From Nostoc sp. FACHB-892 (GTDB lineage Bacteria > Cyanobacteriota > Cyanobacteriia > Cyanobacteriales > Nostocaceae): 64,000 nt of DNA. Location: positions 124,001 through 188,000 of the forward strand of contig NZ_JACJTR010000006.1 in NCBI RefSeq assembly GCF_014698795.1, in the 5' to 3' direction. The first letter of the stretch is position 1. Every line of letters starts with the position of its first letter. This document shows positions 1 to 8,757 of the stretch, piece by piece. Position numbers and translations under genes: made by a program. The notes beneath the pieces were generated by a model that saw only the letters and a list, made by a program, of their open reading frames with translations, searched no databases and was not told where the DNA came from.

Positions 1-150
1 GGTCATTTGTCCTTTGTCATTTGTTTTGGAAAAATTTATTTTAAACAGAGAAGCCTGAGTTGTGCGCGTAGCTTTTCGTAGAGAAGAGAGGCTAGAATTT
101 TGGCGGCAAATAACAAAGAACCGATGACCAATGACAAAGGACAAATGACT
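1..150. repeat. Inverted repeat built from short tandem heptamers
   Basis: The first 24 bases (GGTCATTTGTCCTTTGTCAT...) reappear as a near-perfect reverse complement at about 126-150. They enclose about 100 bases that include a GTAGC...TAGAGAAG..GGCT segment typical of dispersed Nostoc repeats. The same GTCATTTGTCCTTTGTCATT text occurs at about 4167-4207 and a relative at about 37289-37345. There is no ORF inside. It could be a small non-autonomous element or simply two facing short-repeat tracts. Confidence 0.6.
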
Positions 151-165
151 AATAATAAAATATTG

Positions 166-660
166 TTATGCCAGTGTTGTCAAGCCATTCAAGTAGTCTT
201 GCAACTGCCGAGTATGGTCATGAGACATCTGTTCTGAAGGTAGCAAATTCGGAGAGAAAGCTTGGATTTCCATGACTTCTAAAGTATCTTGAATCTCCAT
301 TGTCCCATGCACCTCAGCTTCAACCACAATACAAATTGAATGGATTCTGGGATCGCGGTCTGGTGCGGAGTAAACTCCTACCAAACGGTTAATTTTTACT
401 AATTTTAGCCCAGTTTCCTCGATCAATTCCCGGCGGACTGTGTTGGGAATATCTTCTCCCCAATCGACCATGCCTCCAGGCAATGCCCAAAGGCCATCAT
501 CACGTCGCCGGATCAGTACTATCCGACCATCAGGTAAAATTGGGATGATACTAGTGCCAGTAATGGGATGACGAAATATGATACCCAATACTGTTTGTCC
601 AATACGCCATAAGCTACGTGTGGACTGGACAGCTGCCGGAAAAAAAGCAATAACGTTCAA
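166..660 (-). CDS. NUDIX hydrolase
   Basis: A 164-residue protein with a full Nudix box: GGMVDWGEDIPNTVRRE followed by LIEETGL fits GX5EX7REUXEEXGU. Family members hydrolyse nucleoside diphosphates linked to another group; the substrate cannot be told from sequence. The frame opens at a TTG with no clear Shine-Dalgarno, and no ATG lies upstream of the domain in frame, so the start is uncertain. The first 30 or so residues are hydrophobic and poorly informative. It stands alone, with repeats downstream and a long AT-rich gap upstream. A second NUDIX protein with a similar DxGE box lies at 37351-37782. Confidence 0.85.
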   Translation of the reverse strand: MNVIAFFPAAVQSTRSLWRIGQTVLGIIFRHPITGTSIIPILPDGRIVLIRRRDDGLWALPGGMVDWGEDIPNTVRRELIEETGLKLVKINRLVGVYSAPDRDPRIHSICIVVEAEVHGTMEIQDTLEVMEIQAFSPNLLPSEQMSHDHTRQLQDYLNGLTTLA

Positions 661-1296
661 TCTTTAAAATTTCTGTATTGTATTCCCTAGTTCTCTACCA
701 CTTACATAAACTCAACTAAGGAAACTTTCACTGAGTTTTTTTATACAATAATGTTTGTGGATTGAGATTTTATTCTCACGATTTACGTAGAATATTTTTA
801 ATTCTAACATCAAGTTTTAATAGAAGCACTGTATTACTGTATACATAAAATTTGTTAGTTCAGAAAGTTTTTCAGTTTATAACTAACATTAGCCTTGCCC
901 AAAGCAGCTAGTACTAATAGTTTTTCAGCACACATTAAAAAAAATAATCTGAATGATAAGTTAGAATCCAAAATTTAGAAGATAAAATAAGCGGAGTTTG
1001 AGACAGCCATCTAATTATTGATAATCTTGATTAGTTTGTTCCAAGAATAACAACTAGTTAGCTAATTTACATCTGTTTGAGCAATTTGAATCTTATAAAA
1101 AGTATTTTCCCTCTACCTGGTAGGAATAATTCTAAAATATTATTGACAGAACAAGGTTAAATGCGGTAGACTAGTACACTGTTTAAAGCGTATTTATTGC
1201 TGCACTAGGTTACAAGTATATCAATAATATTGGTAGCTGATATTGCCTATGTGATGCCTAGTTGCTACTTTTTTGTTGTTTATTAATGAGGTGAAC
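661..1296. other. AT-rich intergenic region without a recognised gene
   Basis: About 635 AT-rich bases between two divergent genes. The only structure I see is AAACTCA (about 708-714) facing TGAGTTT followed by a T run (about 732-742), terminator-like on the plus strand although no plus-strand gene precedes it. An ACTAGTACACTGT segment near 1172 is shared, inverted, with 56209-56218. Confidence 0.4.
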
Positions 1297-1461
1297 ATGG
1301 CCAAGCGCCGTAACCCGAAAAAAGAAAAGGCGCTACGGAACCAGGCGTATGCCAGAAAGTTTCGTAAACGAACTACGACAGGAAGAATGCAGAGAAGGTT
1401 CCAACAAAGACCACCAAAGAGTGAAGAAGAAGAAGGAGCAGCAGCAGCTGACACTGAATAA
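1297..1461 (+). CDS. Small highly basic conserved protein
   Basis: A 54-residue protein beginning MAKRRNPKKEKALRNQAYAR, rich in Lys/Arg in its first 40 residues and ending in an acidic Glu/Ala tail. The frame is open a little further upstream, but ATG at 1297 preceded by GAGGTG at a normal distance is the better start. The composition suggests a nucleic-acid or ribosome-associated protein; this is inference only. A clear hairpin terminator follows 34 bases after the stop, which supports a real single-gene transcript. Confidence 0.75.
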   Translation: MAKRRNPKKEKALRNQAYARKFRKRTTTGRMQRRFQQRPPKSEEEEGAAAADTE

Positions 1462-1494
1462 GCTGTCTGCTTAAATCCTTGTTATTTATTTTTT

Positions 1495-1525
1495 AGGGCG
1501 CACATTTGTACGCCCTTATTTATTT
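1495..1525 (+). terminator. Rho-independent terminator
   Basis: AGGGCG (1495-1500) pairs with CGCCCT (1511-1516), with an inner ACA/TGT pair, and is followed by TATTTATTT. It lies just behind the small basic protein gene. Confidence 0.75.
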
Positions 1526-1576
1526 AGGGCATTGGGCATCGGGCCTTCTCCCTAGCTTCCCCATTCCCTACTCCCT

Positions 1577-2962
1577 CTATTGATCCATTTGAGCGCGGGC
1601 GGCTATGAGTGCTTTGTTAACCTGTACAAAGCCGGTACCACCGTAACTGTTGCGGGCTGCTACAACTTGACGGGGGGATATCGCCTCATAAATATCTGCT
1701 GCAAATGCCGGATGTAGTTGTTGCCACTCTTCCAATTCCAAATCTTTCAGGAGTTTACCTGCGGCAATACTAGTTTTTACCACCTTACCCACAAGGTTGT
1801 AAGCTTCCCGAAAGGGAACGCCCCGTGCTGCCAGATAATCTGCTACATCGGTAGCGTTGGAAAAATCTTCTGTTACAGCTTCTGCTAATCGCTGGGTACG
1901 AAATTCTAAACCTTCTCTGAGTAAAATTGTCATCGCTTCTAGAGAGGCTTTGATTGTATTAACGCTATCAAATAGACCTTCTTTATCTTCTTGCAGGTCT
2001 TTGTTATATGCCAGGGGTAGCCCTTTCATAATCACTAACATCGCCTGGAGATGACCGAATACACGCCCCGTTTTCCCGCGCACGAGTTCTGGTACATCGG
2101 GGTTTTTCTTTTGGGGCATGATACTGGAACCTGTGGCACAGCTATCTTTGAGGGTGACAAAGCGAAATTCTTCAGATGACCAAAGAATGACTTCTTCTGC
2201 AAGGCGGCTGAGGTGAACCATAATCAAGCTAGCAGCACACAAGAATTCGATCGCAAAATCGCGATCGCTCACTCCATCAAGGCTGTTAGCATAAATATCG
2301 TCAAAATCCAAGAGTTTAGCTGTGTAGTGGCGGTCAATAGGGAAAGTAGTTCCGGCTAAAGCACCACATCCTAAAGGTGAGATATTCACGCGGCGAGAAA
2401 CATCTCCTAAACGTTCCCAGTCGCGTTGTGCCATTTGAAAGTATGCCAAGAGATGGTGAGCTAAACTTAGAGGTTGGGCGCGTTGTAGGTGAGTATAGCC
2501 AGGAATCAGGGTTTCAACGTGCTTTTCGGCAATATCCAGTAAAACCCCTTGAAATTCTCGCAATTCCCTTTTAATTTGTTGGATTTGGTCGCGGAGATAG
2601 AGTCTAGTGTCAGTACCAACTTGGTCATTACGCGATCGCGCCGTATGCACCTTTTTACCCACATCGCCGACAATTTCTGTTAGTCGTCGTTCAACTGCGA
2701 AATGTACATCTTCAGCATCAATACCAGGCTGAAATTTTCCCTGTCGATGCTCTTGACGGATTTGTTCTAAACCTGCAACCAGTTGCTCACCTTCTTCTGG
2801 AGAGATAATGCCCGTGTGAGCAAGCATTTTGGCATGAGCTTGAGAACCAGTCAGGTCATATTCTATTAATTCAATATCAAAACCTATACTGGCATTAAAA
2901 CGAGCGATCGCTGGATGCAATGCTGATTCAAACCTCTGGCTCCAAGTTTGTTCTTTGGTCAT
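1577..2962 (-). CDS. argH: Argininosuccinate lyase
   Basis: 461 residues, the usual length. This enzyme cleaves argininosuccinate to arginine and fumarate, the last step of arginine synthesis, in the cytoplasm as a homotetramer. Visible motifs are SRNDQ (110-114), HLQRAQP (158-164) and the fumarase/lyase signature [12 protein letters not shown] (278-289) with the catalytic serine loop. ATG start. Arginine is one of the two amino acids of cyanophycin, so the gene links functionally to cphA/cphB about 5 kb away, although they do not form an operon. The next gene upstream on the same strand ends 100 bases before it, across a palindrome. Confidence 0.97.
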   Translation of the reverse strand: MTKEQTWSQRFESALHPAIARFNASIGFDIELIEYDLTGSQAHAKMLAHTGIISPEEGEQLVAGLEQIRQEHRQGKFQPGIDAEDVHFAVERRLTEIVGDVGKKVHTARSRNDQVGTDTRLYLRDQIQQIKRELREFQGVLLDIAEKHVETLIPGYTHLQRAQPLSLAHHLLAYFQMAQRDWERLGDVSRRVNISPLGCGALAGTTFPIDRHYTAKLLDFDDIYANSLDGVSDRDFAIEFLCAASLIMVHLSRLAEEVILWSSEEFRFVTLKDSCATGSSIMPQKKNPDVPELVRGKTGRVFGHLQAMLVIMKGLPLAYNKDLQEDKEGLFDSVNTIKASLEAMTILLREGLEFRTQRLAEAVTEDFSNATDVADYLAARGVPFREAYNLVGKVVKTSIAAGKLLKDLELEEWQQLHPAFAADIYEAISPRQVVAARNSYGGTGFVQVNKALIAARAQMDQ

Positions 2963-2995
2963 AAATATTATGAGGGGAGTGGGGGGATAGTTAAG

Positions 2996-3041
2996 AGTGA
3001 GGAGTGAGGAGTTAAAAACTCATAACTCCTCACTCCTCACT
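2996..3041. repeat. Perfect 18-bp intergenic palindrome
   Basis: AGTGAGGAGTGAGGAGTT (2996-3013) and its exact reverse complement (3024-3041) are separated by ten bases. It lies between the 3063-3272 gene and argH. Related GGAGTTAAAAACTC-type palindromes occur near 19460, 30410 and 54300. It lacks a T run, so terminator activity is uncertain. Confidence 0.75.
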
Positions 3042-3062
3042 TTCAACTCCTAACTTTTAAAT

Positions 3063-3272
3063 TTAACCGTAGCTAGTTAAATTCCGAATCATATAGCCAA
3101 TGACTAAACCAATCAACAATGGCCACACTTGACCTGTTCGTATAAAATGGTTCCAAAATTTTTGCATCTGACCCATAAGGTCTGGGTCAGTAATTGTTTG
3201 CGCTACTAGTGCCGTCAAATTTACAGGCAAATGCCAATATAACTGAGATATCAAATCGCTGTAATGGCTCAT
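3063..3272 (-). CDS. Small one-span membrane protein, unknown function
   Basis: 69 residues from ATG. Residues 1-45 are amphipathic; a hydrophobic segment (WPLLIGLVIGYMI, about 50-62) makes one membrane span close to the C-terminus. I do not recognise a named family, but the position and a well-formed frame between argH and larB suggest a small conserved cyanobacterial protein. A palindrome follows the stop. Confidence 0.6.
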   Translation of the reverse strand: MSHYSDLISQLYWHLPVNLTALVAQTITDPDLMGQMQKFWNHFIRTGQVWPLLIGLVIGYMIRNLTSYG

Positions 3273-3379
3273 ATTTGGTAATTAAGAGGTTGGGGGTGGC
3301 AAATCTCAGTATCAGTTTATTTTTCACATAAATTACTGATAATCTACTGAAATATTGGCTATAACTTTAATGTCTTAAC

Positions 3380-4168
3380 TCAAGATCCAGCCGATGCCAA
3401 CCGCAATTTCTCGGCAGTTCGCAAAATTTGCCCCGCTAACACTGCTGCACCAAAACCATTATCGATATTTACTACGCCTACTCCCGCAGCACAAGAGTTA
3501 AGCATTGTCAATAAAGGTGCTAGACCGCCAAAACTTGCGCCATAACCGATGCTGGTGGGTACGGCAATCACAGGACAACTTGCTAAACCAGCGACAACGC
3601 TGGGTAAAGCGCCTTCCATCCCCGCCACGACGATCAATACTGATGCTGATTCAATCAGGTGGCGGTTACTTAATAAGCGGTGAATTCCAGCAACACCAAC
3701 ATCCCAGAGACGCTGTACCCGAAAACCAGAAAGTTCAGCTGTGATAGCTGCTTCTTCAGCAACGGGTAAATCGGCCGTACCAGCAGAAAGAATGCCAATT
3801 TCACCTTGGAATTGTGGTTCGATGGTAAGGGGAGCGATCGCACAAATTCGCGCCGATTCGTAATATCGCAAACCGCTAACTTTTGATTCCAGTACAGTAT
3901 AAACTGCTGGTTCAATGCGAGTTGCCATCACCACTGGGTTGCGGAGGCGCATCACTTCCATAATTTGAGCAATTTGATCGGGAGTCTTACCAGGGCCCCA
4001 AATTACCTCTGGGAAACCAGTTCTTAGCTGGCGATGATGGTCGATTTTGGCAAACTCACCCACGGATTCATAAGTTAAGTCTTTGAGTGAGTCTAATGCC
4101 GTATCTGGCGTAACTTTACCATTGGCAACCGCAACGAGTAGCGATCGCAAGGTTTTTTCATCGGTCAT
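3380..4168 (-). CDS. larB: Nickel-pincer cofactor biosynthesis protein LarB (AIR-carboxylase-like)
   Basis: 262 residues. The C-terminal half (about 120-255) resembles PurE: GILSAGTADLPVAEEA, VVAGMEGALPSVVAGL and VPTSIGYGASFGG. The N-terminal part carries the LarB signature KIDHHRQLRTGFPEVIWGPG. LarB carboxylates and hydrolyses nicotinic acid adenine dinucleotide in the first step towards the Ni-pincer cofactor of lactate racemase-like enzymes. No larC, larE or larA lies in the window, so its local context is uninformative. ATG start; the AAAGGAC just upstream comes from the heptamer repeat and may act as ribosome binding site. Confidence 0.9.
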   Translation of the reverse strand: MTDEKTLRSLLVAVANGKVTPDTALDSLKDLTYESVGEFAKIDHHRQLRTGFPEVIWGPGKTPDQIAQIMEVMRLRNPVVMATRIEPAVYTVLESKVSGLRYYESARICAIAPLTIEPQFQGEIGILSAGTADLPVAEEAAITAELSGFRVQRLWDVGVAGIHRLLSNRHLIESASVLIVVAGMEGALPSVVAGLASCPVIAVPTSIGYGASFGGLAPLLTMLNSCAAGVGVVNIDNGFGAAVLAGQILRTAEKLRLASAGS

Positions 4169-4230
4169 GGGTCATTTGTCCTTTGTCATTTGTCATTTGT
4201 CCTTTGTGAATAACTAATGCCCAATATCCA
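4167..4230. repeat. Short tandem heptamer repeats
   Basis: GTCATTTGTCCTTT units followed by ATGCCCAAT-type units fill the gap between the binding-protein gene and larB. The same text forms the inverted repeat at 1-150. Confidence 0.7.
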
Positions 4231-4234
4231 ATGC

Positions 4235-6031
4235 CTAATCGGTTACTCTTAGTTCATAGAGGTTCCAGAATGGGCCACCAAGAGCAGTATATTTAATTCC
4301 TTGGAAGCGATCGCGCACTGCTTGCAGATTCAACCTCTCTACTAAATGAATAAACGGCAACTGTTCTGAGGCGATGCGCTGATATTCATAATAAATTTCT
4401 TTGCGCTTGTTTTCATCCAATACCTGTGCGCCTTTAATGTAAAGGCTGTCAATTTCCTTTTCCCAGTCAGAAACTTCCCAGCCAATTATAGGTGGATCTC
4501 CTGGTTGTGGCCCCAAATTAAATGCGTGGGATGCACCGGCAACTCTCCAGATATTGCTAGCGCTGTGGGGTTCAATACCGCCTCCAGCAAATCCTCCCAG
4601 GTAACAATCCCAATTCTGGGTAACCTTGAGTTTTTCTAGATAGGAATTGAAGCTGAGAATTTGCAAATCTACTTGAATCCCAATCTTAGCGAGATCCCGT
4701 CTGATTTGAGACGCCATATCTCCTCTAACTTTTCTTTCCGAATTCGTTAAAAGTGTAAATCTGACTCTGTTACCATCAGCATCTACAAGCTGATTTTGAG
4801 CATTATATTTAAACCCAGCTTGTAACAGTAATTTCTTAGATTTATCTGGTTCGTAATTATATACCTTTAATCCTTTTTCTGGAGGAAGAAAGTAGGGACT
4901 TTTGACATAAACAAATGAATTTTGCAGTTCACCCAATCCTCGAAAAGCATTTGTTTTCATGGTTTCGCGGTCGAGTGCATAGGCTATAGCCTGTCTGAAT
5001 TCCTTTTTGTTAAACCACTTAGATTTAATTGGGTCTACGAAAGGTTTACCCTGAGAATTCTTAGCTTTACTCAGATTGAAAGCAATAAAAGTCGTACTTG
5101 TATCTGGTCCACCGTTATAAATTTCAAAATTTGCCCGTTTTTCTTCTCGCTTCAGCAAACTAAAACCTTCAGGAGCGACTTCTAAATCATCTAACTGACC
5201 AGAACGAAAACTAATCAACTGGTTTTCAGTAGATTCAATAATTTGCCAAACAATGCGCTCAATGTAAGGCTGAGGATTACCCTGAGCATCTTTGCGCCAA
5301 TAGTATGGATTACGCCGAAATATAACTCGCTGGCTGGAAACGTAACTTTCCATGACATACGGGCCATTACCAACAATTTGTTTCGGATCAGTGCCTGTTC
5401 CCCACATTGAGAGAAACTTAGGATTCCCGTCAGTTCCAGTTGTACGAATTCCTTCTTGTAAAGCATGGGCTGGCATAATTGGAATACCACCTACATATCT
5501 TAAAAAAGGAGCAAACGGTTCTTGTATGCTAAATTCGACCCGACGCTCATCAATTTTTTTCACCTTTGGCAAAGTGCCTTTATCGCCAACTTTTAAAGCA
5601 TCTTTAAGAGAGGTTGGTATTTTAGGATTAAGGTAAATTTCGTTATAAGTAAAGACAATATCATCAGCAGTCATTGGCTGACCATCTGACCACTTAATTC
5701 CTTCTCTTAGGGTAATTACAATCCGCTGACCATCTTCAGAAAATTCCCAGGCTTCTGCTAAAGCCGGTTCTAGTTTTGTGGTTAGAGGATTCTCATTAAT
5801 CAAAGAGTCGTAGAGAAAACCAAAAACACTATATGCTGACTCATTTAGAGCATAATTAAAAGTTGCAGGTTCGCTCAAAACTGCGGTGACGATTTGCGGC
5901 ACTTGAGCAGCTGCACTTTTGAAGTTAGATGGGTTGCAGGCGGCAAGTGTAAGTGCTATTGTTGAAGTTAAGATTAATGGCAACCAAATACGTTTAATTG
6001 CCATAAATATTATTTTGCTAAAAAATTTCAT
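4235..6031 (-). CDS. ABC transporter substrate-binding lipoprotein, peptide/nickel type (SBP family 5)
   Basis: 598 residues. An N-terminal hydrophobic stretch ends in a lipobox (TLAAC, Cys32), so the protein is probably anchored in the cytoplasmic membrane facing the periplasm. The rest shows the family 5 pattern: SEPATFNYAL near the mature N-terminus, LAEAWEFSEDGQRIVITLREGIKWSDG in two parts near 90-115, and DIVFTYNEIY. Family members deliver oligopeptides or similar ligands to an ABC permease. No permease or ATPase gene is adjacent, so the transporter is split. ATG at 6031 or at 6004; neither has a good Shine-Dalgarno. It follows ispF on the same strand. Confidence 0.88.
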   Translation of the reverse strand: MKFFSKIIFMAIKRIWLPLILTSTIALTLAACNPSNFKSAAAQVPQIVTAVLSEPATFNYALNESAYSVFGFLYDSLINENPLTTKLEPALAEAWEFSEDGQRIVITLREGIKWSDGQPMTADDIVFTYNEIYLNPKIPTSLKDALKVGDKGTLPKVKKIDERRVEFSIQEPFAPFLRYVGGIPIMPAHALQEGIRTTGTDGNPKFLSMWGTGTDPKQIVGNGPYVMESYVSSQRVIFRRNPYYWRKDAQGNPQPYIERIVWQIIESTENQLISFRSGQLDDLEVAPEGFSLLKREEKRANFEIYNGGPDTSTTFIAFNLSKAKNSQGKPFVDPIKSKWFNKKEFRQAIAYALDRETMKTNAFRGLGELQNSFVYVKSPYFLPPEKGLKVYNYEPDKSKKLLLQAGFKYNAQNQLVDADGNRVRFTLLTNSERKVRGDMASQIRRDLAKIGIQVDLQILSFNSYLEKLKVTQNWDCYLGGFAGGGIEPHSASNIWRVAGASHAFNLGPQPGDPPIIGWEVSDWEKEIDSLYIKGAQVLDENKRKEIYYEYQRIASEQLPFIHLVERLNLQAVRDRFQGIKYTALGGPFWNLYELRVTD

Positions 6032-6093
6032 AATTTCAAATTTATTTCCATCCTAATCAGTCTTTAATATCTTTATCAGGGGCTAAAAGAAAG

Positions 6094-6579
6094 TTATTCT
6101 GAAGCAACTAGCAAGACAACAGCATAAGCACATATACCTTCCTCGCGTCCAACTGGGCCTAATTTTTCATTGGTAGTAGCTTTAATGCCAATTTGATTCG
6201 ATTCTAATTCTAAAACCGCCGCTAGTTTGTCGCGCATATTGTTAATATGCGGTTTTAATTTTGGACGTTCTGCTACTACTACTGAGTCAATATTTCCCAC
6301 CTGCCAACCTTGATCCCGAATCAGTTGATGTATTTGATTTAATAGTACTAAACTATCTGCTCCCGCCCATTTGGGATCGCTAGGCGGAAAATAATGACCA
6401 ATATCCCCTAAAGATAATGCCCCAAGTATGGCATCCATAATCGCGTGAGTCAGCACATCAGCGTCACTGTGTCCTAATAAACCCAGTTCATGGGGAATTT
6501 GAATTCCACCTAAAATCAAAGCGCGATCGCTCACTAATTGGTGAATATCGTAACCGTTACCAATACGAATTTTAGTCAT
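6094..6579 (-). CDS. ispF: 2-C-methyl-D-erythritol 2,4-cyclodiphosphate synthase
   Basis: 161 residues, typical length. It forms the cyclic diphosphate in the MEP isoprenoid pathway, which supplies carotenoids, phytol and quinone side chains. Metal-site motifs GNGYDIHQL (Asp10, His12) and [11 protein letters not shown] are present, as is the C-terminal [17 protein letters not shown]. It starts with ATG 38 bases after trmD ends on the same strand, so the two are probably co-transcribed. Confidence 0.97.
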   Translation of the reverse strand: MTKIRIGNGYDIHQLVSDRALILGGIQIPHELGLLGHSDADVLTHAIMDAILGALSLGDIGHYFPPSDPKWAGADSLVLLNQIHQLIRDQGWQVGNIDSVVVAERPKLKPHINNMRDKLAAVLELESNQIGIKATTNEKLGPVGREEGICAYAVVLLVASE

Positions 6580-6617
6580 TAGCCCTTAGTTATTAGTCAT
6601 TATTCATTAATCAGCAG

Positions 6618-7355
6618 TTAGGAATTATTATTCTCCCATTGCTTCCCCTGCTTCCCCTGCTCCCCCTGCCCCCCCTGCTTCCATTTCTCCAAGAGATCAG
6701 GACGGCGATCGCGGGTTTTTTGAATTTGTTGTTCGTAACGCCACCGGGCGATCGCTGCGTGATTCCCACTGAGCAAGACATCAGGTACTTTCAAACCGCG
6801 AAAATTGGCAGGACGAGTATATTGGGGATAGTCCAACAAGCCTTCCTCAAAACTTTCTGCTGTCAGGGACTCCGTTTTGGCCACAGTTCCTGGTATTAGC
6901 CTCACTACACCGTTAATCAAAGCCATTGCTGGAATTTCTCCGCCAGTCAGAATAAAATCGCCTAAAGATACTTCACGAGTTACCAAATGTAGCACCCTCT
7001 CATCCACTCCTTCGTAATGTCCGCAAATAACTACTAACTGGTCATAATTTGTCACCAATTCTTTCAAAAGAGGTTGATTAATTGTTTGACCCTGTGGACT
7101 CATCAAAATTACTTCTCTTCGGGGTAAAGTTGGCAGCGACTCCACAGCCGTAAAAATCGGTTCTGGCTTCATTAGCATCCCCACACCGCCGCCATAGGGT
7201 TCATCATCCACCTTTCGGTGCTTGTCAGTGGTAAAGTCGCGCGGATTAACCAGATGCACTTCGGCAATCTGTTTGGCTAAGGCTTTACCCAGTAACCCAG
7301 AATTGAGAACAGAGTTAAAACAGTCAGGAAAAAGTGTAACTATATCAAAGCGCAC
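6618..7355 (-). CDS. trmD: tRNA (guanine-37-N1)-methyltransferase
   Basis: 245 residues with a GTG start (VRFDIVTLFP). TrmD methylates G37 in tRNAs to prevent frameshifting. The trefoil-knot SAM site is visible: MSPQGQ, CGHYEGVDERV and LTGGEIPAMALING; the substrate motif YTRPANFRGLKVPDVLLSGNH follows. The last 20 residues, GGQGEQGKQGKQ and neighbours, are low-complexity and encoded by the same CCCCTGCTTCC repeat text found in intergenic gaps, so the reading frame seems to have run into a repeat tract. Likely an operon with ispF. Confidence 0.96.
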   Translation of the reverse strand: MRFDIVTLFPDCFNSVLNSGLLGKALAKQIAEVHLVNPRDFTTDKHRKVDDEPYGGGVGMLMKPEPIFTAVESLPTLPRREVILMSPQGQTINQPLLKELVTNYDQLVVICGHYEGVDERVLHLVTREVSLGDFILTGGEIPAMALINGVVRLIPGTVAKTESLTAESFEEGLLDYPQYTRPANFRGLKVPDVLLSGNHAAIARWRYEQQIQKTRDRRPDLLEKWKQGGQGEQGKQGKQWENNNS

Positions 7356-7521
7356 AGTTATTCGTATTCGAGGACACTAATCTTAAATTTGGATGTCTAG
7401 CAAACACCGCCAAGCCGAGGTCGAGTCAAACTCCAGTTAAACTTTATCAATAGTATCTAAAACTACCAGACCTCTTGGATTTTAGATGGGATTAAAAGTT
7501 TTTCTAATTACTTAATTTATG

Positions 7522-7557
7522 TTTAAATGTTGTCACAACTACATTTAAATTAATAAT
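7522..7557 (+). promoter_or_regulatory. Operator-like palindrome overlapping a promoter-like pair
   Basis: TTTAAATGT (7522-7530) and ACATTTAAA (7541-7549) are exact reverse complements ten bases apart. TTGTCA (7530-7535), 16 bases, then AATAAT (7552-7557) resembles a sigma-70 type promoter that would start near 7564, just before the structured segment. Binding protein unknown. Confidence 0.4.
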
Positions 7558-7563
7558 CTTATC

Positions 7564-7746
7564 AAGTTAACAACTTCCAGGATGCATCGAGCCAGCCTCA
7601 GAAAAAAGCGTAGTCTTACCTGCTCGTCCCTAGCCCGAGAGGGGGAATCTAGCCCCCTGAAGACTATTTTGCCCTGCTGCAAGTGGACAGGTGAAAAACA
7701 AGGCGTTGGCTTTGAGAAATGGGAACAAACACGTTTAGACTGAGGC
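7564..7746 (+). ncRNA. Candidate structured RNA upstream of cphB
   Basis: Clearly more G+C-rich than its flanks and full of nested complementary pieces: GCCTCAG (7595-7601) with CTGAGGC (7740-7746) would close the structure; GTCC and ACCT near 7618-7630 can pair with GGACAGGT near 7691; AGGGGG/CCCCCT and TTGC/GCAA form inner hairpins; an alternative pairing is TAGTCTT/AAGACTA. A promoter-like sequence lies just upstream. The layout (closing stem, large 3' internal loop, branched terminal arm) would suit a 6S-like or leader RNA, but I cannot identify a family. It could instead be a cphB leader or a decayed element. Confidence 0.4.
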
Positions 7747-7893
7747 AACGCGAGCGTTAAGCAAGAATTTGGAGAGTGGCTGACTCAGTTCCAAACTTCC
7801 AAAAAGTGTCCTCTCAAAAAAGCAAAGCGCAAAAATCATGGCTGCTTCTGAACCTTGTTAAATTCACCTGAAGTTGTTGACAGGAGAAACAAA

Positions 7894-8757
7894 ATGCCGC
7901 AATTACAAGCTAAATCGCTAGAAATGAGGACACCCCAAGCAACTAAAACCGCCGTTCTGGTTATCGGAGGCGCAGAAGATAAAGTTCATGGGCGCGAAAT
8001 CCTACGAACTTTTTTTGGACGTGCTGGTGCTAGTAAGGCTTATATTACAATTATTCCATCTGCCTCTCGCGAACCCGCCATCATTGGTGGCCGGTATATT
8101 CGCATTTTTGAAGAAATGGGTGCCCAGAAGGTAGAGATTTTAGACATCCGCGAACGGGAACAGTGTGAATCTTCCCAGATCAAAGCATCCTTAGAAGCCT
8201 GTAGTGGAGTATTTTTGACAGGAGGAGACCAGTTGCGTCTTTGTGGCGTATTGGCGGATACGCCAGCAATGGAAATTATTCGGCAGAGGGTGAGGGCGGG
8301 GCAACTTACCTTAGCAGGCACCAGTGCAGGAGCAGCAGTAATGGGGCATCACATGATTGCTGGCGGCGGTAGTGGAGAGTCGCCAAATCGTTCCCTGGTT
8401 GATATGGCAACGGGTTTAGGATTTATTCCTGAAGTAATCGTTGATCAACATTTTCATAACCGTAATCGCATGGGAAGGCTGATTAGTGCGATCGCAGCTC
8501 ACCCCGATCGCTTAGGTATTGGTATTGATGAAGATACTTGTGCAGTATTTGAACGTGATGGTTGGCTACAAGTTATGGGTAAAGGCAGTGTCACCATTGT
8601 TGATCCCACTGAAGCCACCCACACCAACGAACCCCATGTCGGTGCTAATGAACCATTAACCGTGCATAATTTACGTCTCCATATCCTCAGCTACGGCGAT
8701 CGCTTCCACTTGTACCAGCGCACTGTATTGCCTGCTGTACACCGAATCTCCAGCTGA
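7894..8757 (+). CDS. cphB: Cyanophycinase
   Basis: 287 residues from ATG at 7894, chosen because CAGGAGAA sits directly upstream; the frame is open to a TTG at 7855. This peptidase S51 enzyme cuts cyanophycin to beta-Asp-Arg dipeptides in the cytoplasm. The nucleophile is Ser144 in AGTSAGAAVM; the FLTGGDQ motif (108-113) and His186/His188 in VDQHFHNR are also in place. Cyanophycin synthetase follows 375 bases downstream on the same strand, giving the usual storage/mobilisation pair. Confidence 0.97.
   Translation: MPQLQAKSLEMRTPQATKTAVLVIGGAEDKVHGREILRTFFGRAGASKAYITIIPSASREPAIIGGRYIRIFEEMGAQKVEILDIREREQCESSQIKASLEACSGVFLTGGDQLRLCGVLADTPAMEIIRQRVRAGQLTLAGTSAGAAVMGHHMIAGGGSGESPNRSLVDMATGLGFIPEVIVDQHFHNRNRMGRLISAIAAHPDRLGIGIDEDTCAVFERDGWLQVMGKGSVTIVDPTEATHTNEPHVGANEPLTVHNLRLHILSYGDRFHLYQRTVLPAVHRISS

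Larger units (their letters stand above)
7356..7893. other. Intergenic region upstream of cphB
   Basis: 538 bases between divergent trmD and cphB. It holds a palindrome/promoter-like block (7522-7557), a G+C-richer segment with nested inverted repeats (about 7564-7746, listed separately), and about 150 bases leading to cphB. The only longer frame (7545-7748, minus) shows no ribosome binding site and resembles no protein known to me. Confidence 0.5.

Noticed and set aside
7545..7748. 67-codon minus-strand frame across the structured segment upstream of cphB
   Set aside because: No start signal or family resemblance; the sequence is better explained by nested inverted repeats.
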